Shown here piece by piece: positions 32,673 through 42,074 of a DNA stretch of 64,000 nt. The stretch spans positions 1-64,000 of the forward strand of contig CANSGN010000008.1 in the NCBI GenBank assembly GCA_947646415.1, in the 5' to 3' direction. Origin of the DNA: an uncultured Clostridia bacterium. Lineage in GTDB: Bacteria; Bacillota; Clostridia; Christensenellales; UBA3700. Under the pieces are notes generated by a model. It ran no database searches. It worked only from the letters and a program-made list of their open reading frames with translations, and was not told where the DNA came from. The stretch's first letter is position 1; each line of letters begins with the position of its first letter. Position numbers and translations under genes: made by a program.

Positions 32673-35018
32673 ATGAAAGAGTTATTTGCAAAAAAAGTGG
32701 TGGTTTTGGATGGTGCAATGGGCACAATGCTTATCGGCGCAGGTTTAAAAGTCGGAGAAAAGCCCGAAATGCTTAATATTACCGACCCGCAAATTGTATA
32801 CAATATACACAAAGCATATCTAAAAAGCGGTGCAGATATTATTTACACCAACACTTTCGGTGCAAATGCCGTAAAAATGAAAAATTATCCTTACCGCGAG
32901 GTTATCGAAAAAGGTATCGAAATTGCAAAGCGTGCCGTCAATGATTTTGGCTATGGTTATGTCGCTTTGGATATGGGCAGTATTGGAGAGTTGCTTGAGC
33001 CAATAGGCAGTTTAACATTTGACCGAGCTTACGAAATTTATAAGGAAATTGTACTTATAGCAAAAAATGAGGTTGACTTGTTTGTTGTGGAAACAATGAG
33101 CGATTTGTACGAATTAAAGGCAGCTGTGCTTGCAGTAAAAGAAAACAGCGACAAACCTATTATAACAACAATGAGCTTTGACGAAAGCAAAAGGACTTTT
33201 GCGGGCTGCCCGTTACTTGCAATGGTTGCTACAATGGAAGGTCTTGGAGTAGATGCCCTTGGAGTAAACTGTTCGTTAGGACCTAAACAACTTGGAAGTA
33301 TTGTAGATGAGCTAGTAGCAAAATGCAATATGCCTATAGTATTAAAACCAAATGCGGGATTGCCTTTTATACGAAATGGTGTGACAGAATACGATGTTTC
33401 TGCCGAAGAATTTGCTCAGGTTATGGCGGATTATGTTAAGCGCGGTGTAAGTATTGTTGGCGGATGTTGCGGAACAGACGATAAATTTATTGCCGCTATG
33501 GTTGATAAGATAAAAGGGCTTAAACCTATAAAACGTGAGGTTGCTCCTGTATCTTCGCTGGCAAGCGGTACGAGATATTTGGAAATCGACAGCCCTAAAA
33601 TAATTGGGGAAAGAATTAATCCTACAGGTAAAAAATTGATGAAAGAGGCAATCGCCAAAAAGGATATTGCTTACTTTGAAAATCAAGCTGTTGAACAAAT
33701 GCAAGCTGGTGCCGATATTTTGGATATCAATATGGGTATACCTAATATTGACGAGGCAGAGATGATGAAAATTGCCGTTAAGGCAGTTCAGTCTGTTACC
33801 GATTTGCCGTTGCAAATTGATAGCAGTGACCCATTGGCAGTGGAAACAGGCGTGCGTTATGCAAATGGTAAAGTCATAATAAATTCCGTTAACGGCGATG
33901 ACGAAGTTTTGGATAATATTTTGCCTATTGCAAAAAAATACGGAGCTATGCTTTTAGGGCTTACGATAGATAAAAACGGAGTGCCTAAAAGTGTGGAAGA
34001 AAGGGTGCGTATTGCCGAAAAAATAATAAATAAAGCTACAAAAATCGGTATTAAAAAGGAAAATTTAATAATTGACTGCCTAACTTTGACGGTTGGTGGC
34101 GAGCAAGACCAAGCAATAAAAACCTTGCAAGCACTTAAATTGATAAAGGAAAAATTTGGCGTAAAAACAGTGCTTGGGGTTTCAAACATTTCCTTTGGAT
34201 TGCCTAGTAGGCAAATTGTAAATAGTCACTTTTTGACAATGGCTTTGAGTTTTGGTTTGGACTTAGCTATCATAAACCCTAATATTACGGAAATGATGCA
34301 AAGCTTTAGGGTATTTAACTTGATAAGCGGTGTGGATGAAAACGGTAAAGATTTTATAAAGCATTGCGGAGTTATAAATAATGCTACCGAAATTGTTGGA
34401 ACAGAATATTCCTTGCAAGACTGTATAATAAAATCGTTAAAAGCAAAAGCTGTAAGCATAGTGCAAAATATGCTTAAAAATCAAAACGGACTTGATATCA
34501 TAGAAAAAGATGTAATCCCCGCACTTGACTATATAGGGGATATGTACGAACAAGGCAAGTTGTTTTTACCTCAGTTAATAAGTTCTGCCGATTGTGCAAA
34601 AGCCGTTTGCGATACAATCAAACTTACACTAGGTGGTAGCTCGTTGGATAACGGCACGAAAATAGTTTTGGCTACAGTACAGGGAGATGTTCACGATATA
34701 GGTAAAAATATAGTTAAAACTGTTTTGCAAAATTACGGATACAATATTATTGATTTGGGTAAGGATGTTCAGATTGAAAAAGTTGTGCAAACTGCAAAAG
34801 AAGAAAATGCCAAAATAGTTGGATTATCAGCACTTATGACAACTACCGTAAAAAATATGGAAAAAACTATAAAAGCTTTGAAAAAAAATATAGACGGTGT
34901 TATTGTTTTTGTGGGTGGGGCAGTGCTTAATGAAGAAATCGCATTGCAAATAGGTGCTGATTACTATAGCAAAGACCCAAGACAAATGGTTAAAATATTG
35001 GGCCAATTAGATATATAA
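32673..35018 (+). CDS. metH: Cobalamin-dependent methionine synthase without activation domain
   Basis: The enzyme transfers a methyl group from 5-methyltetrahydrofolate to homocysteine through cobalamin. Domains in order are the homocysteine-binding barrel (1-290; zinc cysteines in GVNCSLGP and GGCCGT), the pterin-binding barrel (about 305-570; GERINPTGKK, DINMG), and the cobalamin cap and binding domain (about 585-781), with the histidine ligand motif DVHDIGKN. The 781-residue length reflects absence of the C-terminal activation domain, which is encoded by the gene just upstream. The ribosome site is AGAGGCTGAAA. Confidence 0.95.
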   Translation: MKELFAKKVVVLDGAMGTMLIGAGLKVGEKPEMLNITDPQIVYNIHKAYLKSGADIIYTNTFGANAVKMKNYPYREVIEKGIEIAKRAVNDFGYGYVALDMGSIGELLEPIGSLTFDRAYEIYKEIVLIAKNEVDLFVVETMSDLYELKAAVLAVKENSDKPIITTMSFDESKRTFAGCPLLAMVATMEGLGVDALGVNCSLGPKQLGSIVDELVAKCNMPIVLKPNAGLPFIRNGVTEYDVSAEEFAQVMADYVKRGVSIVGGCCGTDDKFIAAMVDKIKGLKPIKREVAPVSSLASGTRYLEIDSPKIIGERINPTGKKLMKEAIAKKDIAYFENQAVEQMQAGADILDINMGIPNIDEAEMMKIAVKAVQSVTDLPLQIDSSDPLAVETGVRYANGKVIINSVNGDDEVLDNILPIAKKYGAMLLGLTIDKNGVPKSVEERVRIAEKIINKATKIGIKKENLIIDCLTLTVGGEQDQAIKTLQALKLIKEKFGVKTVLGVSNISFGLPSRQIVNSHFLTMALSFGLDLAIINPNITEMMQSFRVFNLISGVDENGKDFIKHCGVINNATEIVGTEYSLQDCIIKSLKAKAVSIVQNMLKNQNGLDIIEKDVIPALDYIGDMYEQGKLFLPQLISSADCAKAVCDTIKLTLGGSSLDNGTKIVLATVQGDVHDIGKNIVKTVLQNYGYNIIDLGKDVQIEKVVQTAKEENAKIVGLSALMTTTVKNMEKTIKALKKNIDGVIVFVGGAVLNEEIALQIGADYYSKDPRQMVKILGQLDI

Positions 35019-35050
35019 TAAAGTAGTATTAAAATTGTATATAAAAACAA

Positions 35051-35080
35051 AAAAAGTTTGAGATATCTCAAACTTTTTTT
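35051..35080. terminator. Bidirectional intrinsic terminator after metH
   Basis: AGTTTGAGA pairs with its palindromic partner TCTCAAACT, with an A-run before and a T-run after. It can stop both metH and the convergent SGNH hydrolase gene. Confidence 0.9.
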
Positions 35081-35095
35081 GTTTATTTAAGCCAA

Positions 35096-35848
35096 TTAGT
35101 TACGTTTTAAAAAATTTTCAAAGCAATAAGAAATTTCGCGTGTTACTATCTTATACCCTACGTCGCTTAAATGTAATCCATCTAAAGTGTAAGTTTTGTT
35201 TAATTTATCATTAAGCAAAAGACTTTTGTGAATATCCAAATAAATGACTTTTTTTGTATTGCATAAGTTTCTTAATTTTGAATTTATATCCATGATAGTA
35301 AAATTATCACGCTTTTTAGTTAAATTTTTAGAGTTGTAATTATCAAGTGTTACAGTAGGGAAGATTGAATTTACAATGATATTGCAATCGGGTAAATTTG
35401 TTTGTAGCATTTCAATAATTTTATCCATATTGGCAAGATATGTTTCTTCCGGAATAGCGTGCCCTATATCGTTTGTTCCTACATGAACAAGAACTGTTTT
35501 TGGCTTTAAGTCTATTACATTTGTTTGCAATCTGTTTAATACATCTTGCGATTTGTTACCCGAAATGCCACGATTGATATAATCTTTATCTTTAAAATAT
35601 TTTGGTAAATTATATAGTTCCATTATGCTGTCGCCGACAAAAACAACCCCTTCCTTTTTGGTTTGATTTGCGATAGCCGCATATTCTTCCGCTTTTTTAA
35701 GTTGAGTACTTTTTGATGAAAAAAGCGCCTCGCCATATAAAAGAAAGATAAGTAAAGTACAGCCTATAATTGTTATAAGCAACAATAAAGTGGCACAAGT
35801 TGCCATCACTATTTTTCTTTTTTGGCAATAATTTAAATTTTTTATCAT
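35096..35848 (-). CDS. Membrane-anchored SGNH/GDSL hydrolase
   Basis: After an N-terminal membrane segment (about residues 13-36) the protein carries the SGNH blocks: VGDSIMEL (catalytic Ser), RGISG, HVGTNDIG (oxyanion Asn) and DGLHLSDVG (Asp/His pair). It should be an extracytoplasmic esterase, perhaps acting on acylated surface polysaccharide or lipid. The substrate is not evident. Of the possible starts, the ATG with a six-base gap after AGGTG is chosen; a GTG nine bases upstream lies in the ribosome site. It has its own promoter. Confidence 0.85.
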   Translation of the reverse strand: MIKNLNYCQKRKIVMATCATLLLLITIIGCTLLIFLLYGEALFSSKSTQLKKAEEYAAIANQTKKEGVVFVGDSIMELYNLPKYFKDKDYINRGISGNKSQDVLNRLQTNVIDLKPKTVLVHVGTNDIGHAIPEETYLANMDKIIEMLQTNLPDCNIIVNSIFPTVTLDNYNSKNLTKKRDNFTIMDINSKLRNLCNTKKVIYLDIHKSLLLNDKLNKTYTLDGLHLSDVGYKIVTREISYCFENFLKRN

Positions 35849-35882
35849 CATTTGCACCTATTTAATAGTTTTGTTAAATTTT

Positions 35883-35911
35883 ATTATATCATTATTGTGT
35901 GTAAATTGCAA
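35883..35911 (-). promoter_or_regulatory. Promoter of the SGNH hydrolase gene
   Basis: The minus strand reads TTGCAA, 17 bases, TATAAT. Confidence 0.7.
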
Positions 35912-35968
35912 TAGAAAACTGCCTATTTGTTATTAATATAACCAATTTGAGGGCTTTTGAAAAAAATT

Positions 35969-35996
35969 TCATAAAAAATAATTTCTTTGGTATAAT
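35969..35996 (+). promoter_or_regulatory. Possible sigma-E type promoter of spoIVA
   Basis: TCATAAA, 13 bases, GGTATAAT resembles the mother-cell sigma-E pattern (ATA-type -35, CATACAAT-type -10), which is the expected control of spoIVA. The -10 box matches six of eight positions, so this is tentative. Confidence 0.4.
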
Positions 35997-36046
35997 TGTG
36001 ACAGTACAGCAATATTCTATAATGATAAAGGTTTGGAGGATAGAGA

Positions 36047-37510
36047 ATGGATAGCGTAACTATTTATCAAGACATTGCAAAAAGAACAAATGGCGATATT
36101 TATATCGGAGTAGTAGGACCTGTCAGAAGTGGCAAGTCAACATTTATTAAGAAGTTTATGGACGAGTTGGTTTTACCTAATATTTCCGACGAAAACGAAA
36201 GGGTACGTGTGACCGATGAACTTCCGCAATCGGCAACAGGAAAGGCGGTTATGACAACTCAACCGCAATTTGTACCCGATAAAGGCGTAAGAATTGATTT
36301 GGAAGGTAATTTGAACGTCAATATTAGGTTGATTGATTGCGTTGGATATATGGTAAACGGAGTGGAAAATCAAGACAGAATGGTAAATTCGCCATGGTTT
36401 GCTCACGAAATTCCTTTTGCGGAGGCAGGGGAAATCGGAACTAAAAAAGTTATGTGCGACCACTCTACAATCGGTATTGTAGTGACTACTGACGGCAGTG
36501 TCACTGAGTTTGCACGCGGGGATTATGAACAATCCGAAGAGCGTATAATTGCCGATATGAAAAGGACAAACAAACCTTTTATAATTTTGCTAAACACAAA
36601 AAATCCCGACAGCCCTATTACCGAAAAGCTTGTGCAGGATATGAGTGCAAAATACGGCGTTGCTGTTGTGGCTAAAGATGTAAGCAGTATGCTTGTTAAA
36701 GATATTCAAGAATTATTGTATTGCATTTTGGGCGAATTCCCTCTTAGAATGATTGGTGTTACTTTGCCAAAGTGGATGCAAATGCTATCATTTGACAGCG
36801 AATTGATAAGCAAAGTTATGAATGCGCTTGCAGATAAAACTATTGATATAAATAAAATGTGCGATTATGCAAAATTAAAAGACATCTTTACTGCGGATAA
36901 CGATTTTAACAATGTAAGCGACATAAATGTAAGGTTTGATGATGGTAGCATTGCTGTAAATATCGTCCCTAAAGAGGAGTTGTTTTACAGAGTGCTTAGC
37001 GATTGTTGCGGTGTGGATGTCAAAGACGAATCTGCTTTGTTCGGATATATTAAAAATGCAAGCCGTGCTATTAAAATTTCAAGCAAAATGGATAAAGCAT
37101 TGGAGGCAGTTGAGCAATTCGGTTACGGCGTAGTAGTGCCTAATGAAGAGGAAATTGCCTACAACACTCCTGAAATAGAAGTAAACGGCAGCAAGAAAAA
37201 CATCAAAATGACGGCAGATTGCAGCTGCTTGCATATTATGAAAGTGGATATTCAAACAAGCGTTAATCCTATCATTGGTGTAGGTGCTCAGGCACAAGAT
37301 ATGATAAATTATCTTGAGAGTGAGTATGCTGAGAATTTAGACGAAATTTGGCAAACCAATATGTTCGGCAAAAAATTATGCGATATCGCAAAAGACGGAT
37401 TGTCGCAAAAAATGTATGCTATGCCGCCTGAAGCACAAAATAAAATGCGTAAAACCGTTTGCCGTATTGTAAACGAAGGCAGGGGCGGAGTGCTTTGTGT
37501 ATTGCTATAA
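36047..37510 (+). CDS. spoIVA: Stage IV sporulation protein A
   Basis: SpoIVA is the ATPase that polymerises on the forespore surface to form the base of the spore coat. The 487-residue protein starts DSVTIYQDIAKRTNGDIYIG and has Walker A GPVRSGKST (about residues 24-32), a DELPQSATGKAVMTTQP segment, DCVGYMV (Walker B-like) and the C-terminal region ending NEGRGGVLCVLL. The ribosome site GGAGGATAGAGA is strong. Its presence indicates an endospore-forming lineage. A terminator follows. Confidence 0.96.
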   Translation: MDSVTIYQDIAKRTNGDIYIGVVGPVRSGKSTFIKKFMDELVLPNISDENERVRVTDELPQSATGKAVMTTQPQFVPDKGVRIDLEGNLNVNIRLIDCVGYMVNGVENQDRMVNSPWFAHEIPFAEAGEIGTKKVMCDHSTIGIVVTTDGSVTEFARGDYEQSEERIIADMKRTNKPFIILLNTKNPDSPITEKLVQDMSAKYGVAVVAKDVSSMLVKDIQELLYCILGEFPLRMIGVTLPKWMQMLSFDSELISKVMNALADKTIDINKMCDYAKLKDIFTADNDFNNVSDINVRFDDGSIAVNIVPKEELFYRVLSDCCGVDVKDESALFGYIKNASRAIKISSKMDKALEAVEQFGYGVVVPNEEEIAYNTPEIEVNGSKKNIKMTADCSCLHIMKVDIQTSVNPIIGVGAQAQDMINYLESEYAENLDEIWQTNMFGKKLCDIAKDGLSQKMYAMPPEAQNKMRKTVCRIVNEGRGGVLCVLL

Positions 37511-37544
37511 TTTACAAATTTTAAAGTGAAATAAATTGTTTTAA

Positions 37545-37572
37545 AATGTGGCGGTATACCGTCGCATTTTTT
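37545..37572 (+). terminator. Intrinsic terminator after spoIVA
   Basis: AATGTGGCGG pairs with CCGTCGCATT (two G-U pairs) around a short loop, followed by T residues. Confidence 0.75.
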
Positions 37573-37784
37573 AATTTGTCCTACGAAAATCGGCACTAAA
37601 TTAGTATTTAATGTAATCAATGTATGTGAAAAAGCTAGCAAATTTATGTTTTTTGGATGTTTTTGTATTGCTATGAAATTGTAAATTTAACAGTTTATTA
37701 AAATGTCGAATAACGTGTAAATATAGTGTATAAATGTAAAACTGAATTTAAATTAAAATATTTATACTTTTTAAAAATTTGGTA
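37573..37784. other. AT-rich gap before the glycogen operon with a copy of the recurrent motif
   Basis: The gap holds no ORF. At 37584-37603 is CGAAAATCGGCACTAAATTA, one of several intergenic copies of a short motif in this window. Others are at 83-100, 10261-10275 (minus), about 17459-17474, 24251-24267 (minus), 28698-28714 and 46769-46785. The rest is A/T-rich DNA leading to the promoter at 37785. Confidence 0.6.
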
Positions 37785-37813
37785 TTGACGGATATGGTAA
37801 AATGTGCTAAAAT
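37785..37813 (+). promoter_or_regulatory. Promoter of the glgBCDA operon
   Basis: TTGACG, 17 bases, TAAAAT, about 35 bases before the glgB ATG. Confidence 0.7.
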
Positions 37814-37848
37814 AAAACATATATAAAGATAGATAAAAAGGGGGGTAT

Positions 37849-39714
37849 ATGAATAATACGCAAAACGATTTGCCGATTTATTTGTATCATGAAGGCAAGA
37901 ATTATCAGTCATATAAATTTTTCAGCCCTCATAAAGAAGGAAAGAATTGGGTGTTCCGTGTTTGGGCTCCTAATGCAAAAGCTATTCATTTGGTTGGCGA
38001 TTTTAATCATTGGCAAACAGGTGAGGATAAATTTGAATTGATTTCCGACGGAATTTGGGAGTGCGTAACAGCAAAACCAAAAAAATTCGATGCTTACAAA
38101 TTGTGCGTGTTTAAAAAAGACGGTAGTAAGGTGCTTAAGTGTGACCCTTATGCCATACATGCGGAAACCGCTCCGCAAAACGCTTCCAAAGTTTACGAGT
38201 TGGATAAATATAATTGGTCGGATGACGAGTGGATAGAAAAACGCGACAATACCAATTCGTTTGAAGCACCTATGAATATTTACGAGCTTCATTTTGGGTC
38301 ATGGAAACAGTATCCTGACGGCAATTATTTGAGTTATAAGGATATGGCAAAAGAGCTTATACCTTATGTCAAAAAAATGGGGTACACTCATATTGAGATT
38401 TTGCCAATGACGGAATATCCTTTTGATGGCTCGTGGGGCTATCAAGTTACAGGATTTTTTGCTCCTACTTCAAGATACGGCTTGCCAAAAGATTTTATGT
38501 ATTTTGTGGACAAGTGTCATAAGGAAGGTATAGGTGTTATTTTGGATTGGGTTGTTGCCCATTTCCCTAAAGACGAACACGGACTTATGGAGTTTGACGG
38601 AAGTAGATTGTACGAGTACACCGACGAACTAAAATGCGAGCATAAGGAATGGGGTACAAGAATTTTTGACTATAGCAAAAACGAAGTTAAGTCATTTTTG
38701 ATTTCCTCGGCTATGTATTGGCTTTCAGAGTACCACATAGACGGTATTAGAGTTGACGCGGTTGCAAGTATGCTTTACTTGGATTACGGCAGGAAAAACG
38801 GAGAGTGGCGAGCTAATTGTTTTGGCGGAAACTATAATTTAGAGGCTATAGACTTTTTGAAAGAGTTAAACAAAACTTGCTTAACAGAACACAAAGGCGC
38901 ATTAATGATTGCAGAGGAGTCTACGGCTTTCCCAATGGTTACAAAACCATCGGAGGACGGCGGATTGGGCTTTAATTATAAATGGAATATGGGCTGGATG
39001 AACGATATGCTAAGCTATGTGTCCCTTGACCCGTTTTTCAGGAAAGACAATCACAATAAAGTAACTTTTTCAATCACTTACGCTTATTCGGAAAATTATA
39101 TTTTACCATTGTCACATGACGAGGTTGTGCACGGCAAATGCAGTATGATTGGTAAAATGCCGTTATACTATGACGATAAATTTGAAGAGTTAAAAGCTTT
39201 TTACGGCTATATGATAGGTCATCCGGGTAAAAAATTATCCTTTATGGGTAACGAATTTGGACAGTTTATCGAGTGGAATTACAAACAAGGGCTTGATTGG
39301 CTGCTGCTTGATTATGAAAAACATCGTAAGTTGCAAGATTTTGTAAAAGCATTAAATAAATACTATCTTGATAACAAAGAAATGTACGAACAGGATTGCA
39401 GCTATGATGGTTTTAAATGGCTGGTTGTAGATGACAGGGAACAAAATATAGTTTCGTTTGTCAGGTATGCAAAAGACGGCGATTTTACTGTAGTGCTTGT
39501 TAACTTTTCGCCGGTAAAAAGGGAAAAGTACGATATGGGTGTGCCTAAGGCAGGCAGCTATTCGGTTAAACTTGACAGTTCACTTGAGAAATTCGGTGGG
39601 CATAAGATGAAAAATAAGTCATACAAAGCTAAAAAAGGCGGAATGCACAGTTGTGATTATCACATTACGCTTGAAATTGAGCCAAACAGCGTTATGTTTT
39701 TTAAATGTAAATAA
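37849..39714 (+). CDS. glgB: 1,4-alpha-glucan branching enzyme
   Basis: GlgB introduces alpha-1,6 branches into glycogen. The 621-residue GH13 protein has an N-terminal CBM48 domain (about 25-110; FRVWAPNAKAIHLVGDFN), the catalytic barrel with IDGIRVDAVASM (nucleophile Asp), IAEEST (acid/base Glu) and LSHDEVVHGK, and a C-terminal beta domain. Length is typical. It is first in an operon with glgC (16-base gap), glgD and glgA. Confidence 0.96.
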   Translation: MNNTQNDLPIYLYHEGKNYQSYKFFSPHKEGKNWVFRVWAPNAKAIHLVGDFNHWQTGEDKFELISDGIWECVTAKPKKFDAYKLCVFKKDGSKVLKCDPYAIHAETAPQNASKVYELDKYNWSDDEWIEKRDNTNSFEAPMNIYELHFGSWKQYPDGNYLSYKDMAKELIPYVKKMGYTHIEILPMTEYPFDGSWGYQVTGFFAPTSRYGLPKDFMYFVDKCHKEGIGVILDWVVAHFPKDEHGLMEFDGSRLYEYTDELKCEHKEWGTRIFDYSKNEVKSFLISSAMYWLSEYHIDGIRVDAVASMLYLDYGRKNGEWRANCFGGNYNLEAIDFLKELNKTCLTEHKGALMIAEESTAFPMVTKPSEDGGLGFNYKWNMGWMNDMLSYVSLDPFFRKDNHNKVTFSITYAYSENYILPLSHDEVVHGKCSMIGKMPLYYDDKFEELKAFYGYMIGHPGKKLSFMGNEFGQFIEWNYKQGLDWLLLDYEKHRKLQDFVKALNKYYLDNKEMYEQDCSYDGFKWLVVDDREQNIVSFVRYAKDGDFTVVLVNFSPVKREKYDMGVPKAGSYSVKLDSSLEKFGGHKMKNKSYKAKKGGMHSCDYHITLEIEPNSVMFFKCK

Positions 39715-39730
39715 TTAGGAGGGGGACTTC

Positions 39731-40939
39731 ATGTTACACAATAATAAAGAATGCGTTGCAATGTTACTTGCAGGCGGACAAGGTACAAGACTTGGCGTGC
39801 TAACTAAAGATACTGCAAAACCGGCTGTACCATTTGGCGGTAAATATCGTATTATAGACTTTCCGTTATCCAACTGTATAAATTCGGGTATCGATACGAT
39901 AGGTGTTTTAACACAGTATCAACCGTTTGATTTGAATCAGTATATCGGTAACGGACAACCTTGGGACTTAGACAGATTGAACGGCGGTGTTTACGTATTG
40001 CCACCATATATGAGAGGCAAGTCAGGCGAGTGGTATAAAGGTACTGCCAATGCGATTTATCAAAATATTGCTTTTATTGATAAATTTATGCCTGAATATG
40101 TTTTGATTTTGTCCGGCGACCATATTTATAAAATGGATTATTCGGAAATGCTTGCCGCACACAAAAAACGCAATGCGGATTGTACGATTGCGGTTATTGA
40201 TGTGCCAAAGGAAGAGGCATCAAGATTTGGTATTATGAACACAAATCCTGACGGAAGTGTTTACGAATTTGAAGAAAAACCTAAAAAACCGAAGAGTACC
40301 AATGCGTCAATGGGTATTTATATCTTTACTTGGGAAAAACTTAAAAAGTACCTTGTTTCCGATGAGGAAGATAAAAATTCCGAAAACGACTTTGGTAAAA
40401 ACATTATTCCTAACATGTTGAATGCGGGCGAAAAATTATTTGCCTATGATTTTAAGGGATATTGGAAAGATGTTGGAACTATATCAAGTTTGTGGGAGGC
40501 AAATATGGATTTGCTTGACACAAAGAGCGGTTTGGTATTAAATGACGATAAATGGAAGATTTATGCACGTTCTACAGCAGAGCCTCCTCATTTTACAGGC
40601 GACAAGGCGGTAATCAAAAATTCGTTGATAACCGAAGGTTGCTCGATACTTGGTAGCGTTACTAACTCTATCATTTCTCCGTCAGTTGTGGTCGGCGAAA
40701 ATGCAGTAGTGGAAGATTGTACTATAATGCCGGGCGTAATTATTCAAGACGGTGCGGTTGTTAAACACTCAATTATTGGTGCAGGTGCTGTAATAGGCAG
40801 CGGTGCTGTAGTAGGCGAAACGCAAAAAGAGCCTGTTGCGGGCGAGTGGCAAATAACTGTTGTCGGACCTAATGCAATAGTTCAACCAAAGGCAAAAGTG
40901 CCTGTAAACGCTATGATAGATGGGGGTGAGTTAGCATGA
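39731..40939 (+). CDS. glgC: Glucose-1-phosphate adenylyltransferase, catalytic subunit
   Basis: GlgC makes ADP-glucose, the glycogen precursor and regulated step. The 402-residue protein has the nucleotide loop [33 protein letters not shown], the substrate motif FEEKPKKP, and a C-terminal left-handed beta helix (about 290-385). The N-terminal WYKGTANA motif is intact, so this is the catalytic member of the GlgC/GlgD pair. It overlaps glgD by four bases (ATGA). A very strong ribosome site (AGGAGGGGG) precedes it. Confidence 0.95.
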   Translation: MLHNNKECVAMLLAGGQGTRLGVLTKDTAKPAVPFGGKYRIIDFPLSNCINSGIDTIGVLTQYQPFDLNQYIGNGQPWDLDRLNGGVYVLPPYMRGKSGEWYKGTANAIYQNIAFIDKFMPEYVLILSGDHIYKMDYSEMLAAHKKRNADCTIAVIDVPKEEASRFGIMNTNPDGSVYEFEEKPKKPKSTNASMGIYIFTWEKLKKYLVSDEEDKNSENDFGKNIIPNMLNAGEKLFAYDFKGYWKDVGTISSLWEANMDLLDTKSGLVLNDDKWKIYARSTAEPPHFTGDKAVIKNSLITEGCSILGSVTNSIISPSVVVGENAVVEDCTIMPGVIIQDGAVVKHSIIGAGAVIGSGAVVGETQKEPVAGEWQITVVGPNAIVQPKAKVPVNAMIDGGELA

Positions 40940-42054
40940 ATAACAATATAATGAGTGTAGTTTTTGCAAGTGATTCGGCGGAGGCAAAATTGAATGAACT
41001 TACCATTCACAGAACAACAGCATCTTTGCCGTTTTGTGGAAGATATAGGTTTATAGATTTTACTTTGTCAAATCTTGTAAATAGCAACATTACTACTATA
41101 GGAATTATTACAAAATCAAATTACAGCTCGTTGATGGACCATATCCGTATGGGACGTGATTGGGATTTGAACAGGAAAAACAGTGGTATTGCGGTATTCC
41201 CACCTTATGTTTCCAATATAAGTAGGAACATTTACAGGGGTAAGATTGAGGCTCTTCATGGTATACTTGACTATATAACAAACGCAAAAGAAGATTACAT
41301 AGTACTTACTAACAGTAATATTGCGGCAAATATAGATTATGAAGAAGTATATAACGCACATATCAAGGCAAATGCGGATATTACAATGATAACTCACATG
41401 GCAAAACCTAATAATTGTACAAGGGTTATCGTAGAGAGTGACGAAAACAATTTTGTCAAGGAAATGCTTATAAAAAATACCAAATCGGACGAGATTTCTC
41501 AAATTTCTTTGAATATTTATTTGATGAAAAAGGAATTGCTTGTAAAGATGATTGAAATGGGATATGAACAAGGTCACATGAACTTTGAAAGACATACTTT
41601 ACAACAAAATCTTGACAAACTTAAAATTTATGCTTATTTGCATAACGGATATTCTGCAATTATTGACGATATTCAATCATACTACGGCGAAAATATGAGA
41701 ATGCTTGACAGCAAGGTAAGGAACGATTTGTTCTATCGAGCAGGCAAGATTTATACAAAAACAAAAGACAGCGTTCCAACTATTTACAGGGAAAAATCAA
41801 CTGTCAAAAATAGTTTGATTGCCGATGGTTGCGATATCAATGGTACTGTAGAAAACAGTATATTGTTCCGTGGCGTTGTAGTGGAAGAAGGCGCTGTGAT
41901 TAAAAACAGTATTGTTATGGAACACGGTATAATTCAAAAGGATGCGCAGTTAAGCTATACAATTACCGATAAAAACGTAGTAATAACCGAAAGCAGACGT
42001 ATTGCCGGTTACGATACATATCCTGTTGTAATAGCAAAGAATAAGACAGTTTAA
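40936..42054 (+). CDS. glgD: GlgD, regulatory partner of GlgC
   Basis: GlgD is the GlgC homologue in Firmicutes that lacks catalysis and modulates GlgC in a heterotetramer. The 372-residue protein keeps the fold ([21 protein letters not shown]-terminal beta helix with [17 protein letters not shown]) but lacks the GGxGTRL loop and the KGTANA-type site. Its start overlaps glgC, consistent with equal synthesis of the two subunits. Confidence 0.93.
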   Translation: MNNNIMSVVFASDSAEAKLNELTIHRTTASLPFCGRYRFIDFTLSNLVNSNITTIGIITKSNYSSLMDHIRMGRDWDLNRKNSGIAVFPPYVSNISRNIYRGKIEALHGILDYITNAKEDYIVLTNSNIAANIDYEEVYNAHIKANADITMITHMAKPNNCTRVIVESDENNFVKEMLIKNTKSDEISQISLNIYLMKKELLVKMIEMGYEQGHMNFERHTLQQNLDKLKIYAYLHNGYSAIIDDIQSYYGENMRMLDSKVRNDLFYRAGKIYTKTKDSVPTIYREKSTVKNSLIADGCDINGTVENSILFRGVVVEEGAVIKNSIVMEHGIIQKDAQLSYTITDKNVVITESRRIAGYDTYPVVIAKNKTV

Positions 42055-42074
42055 GTAGATATAAGGGGGTTAAA

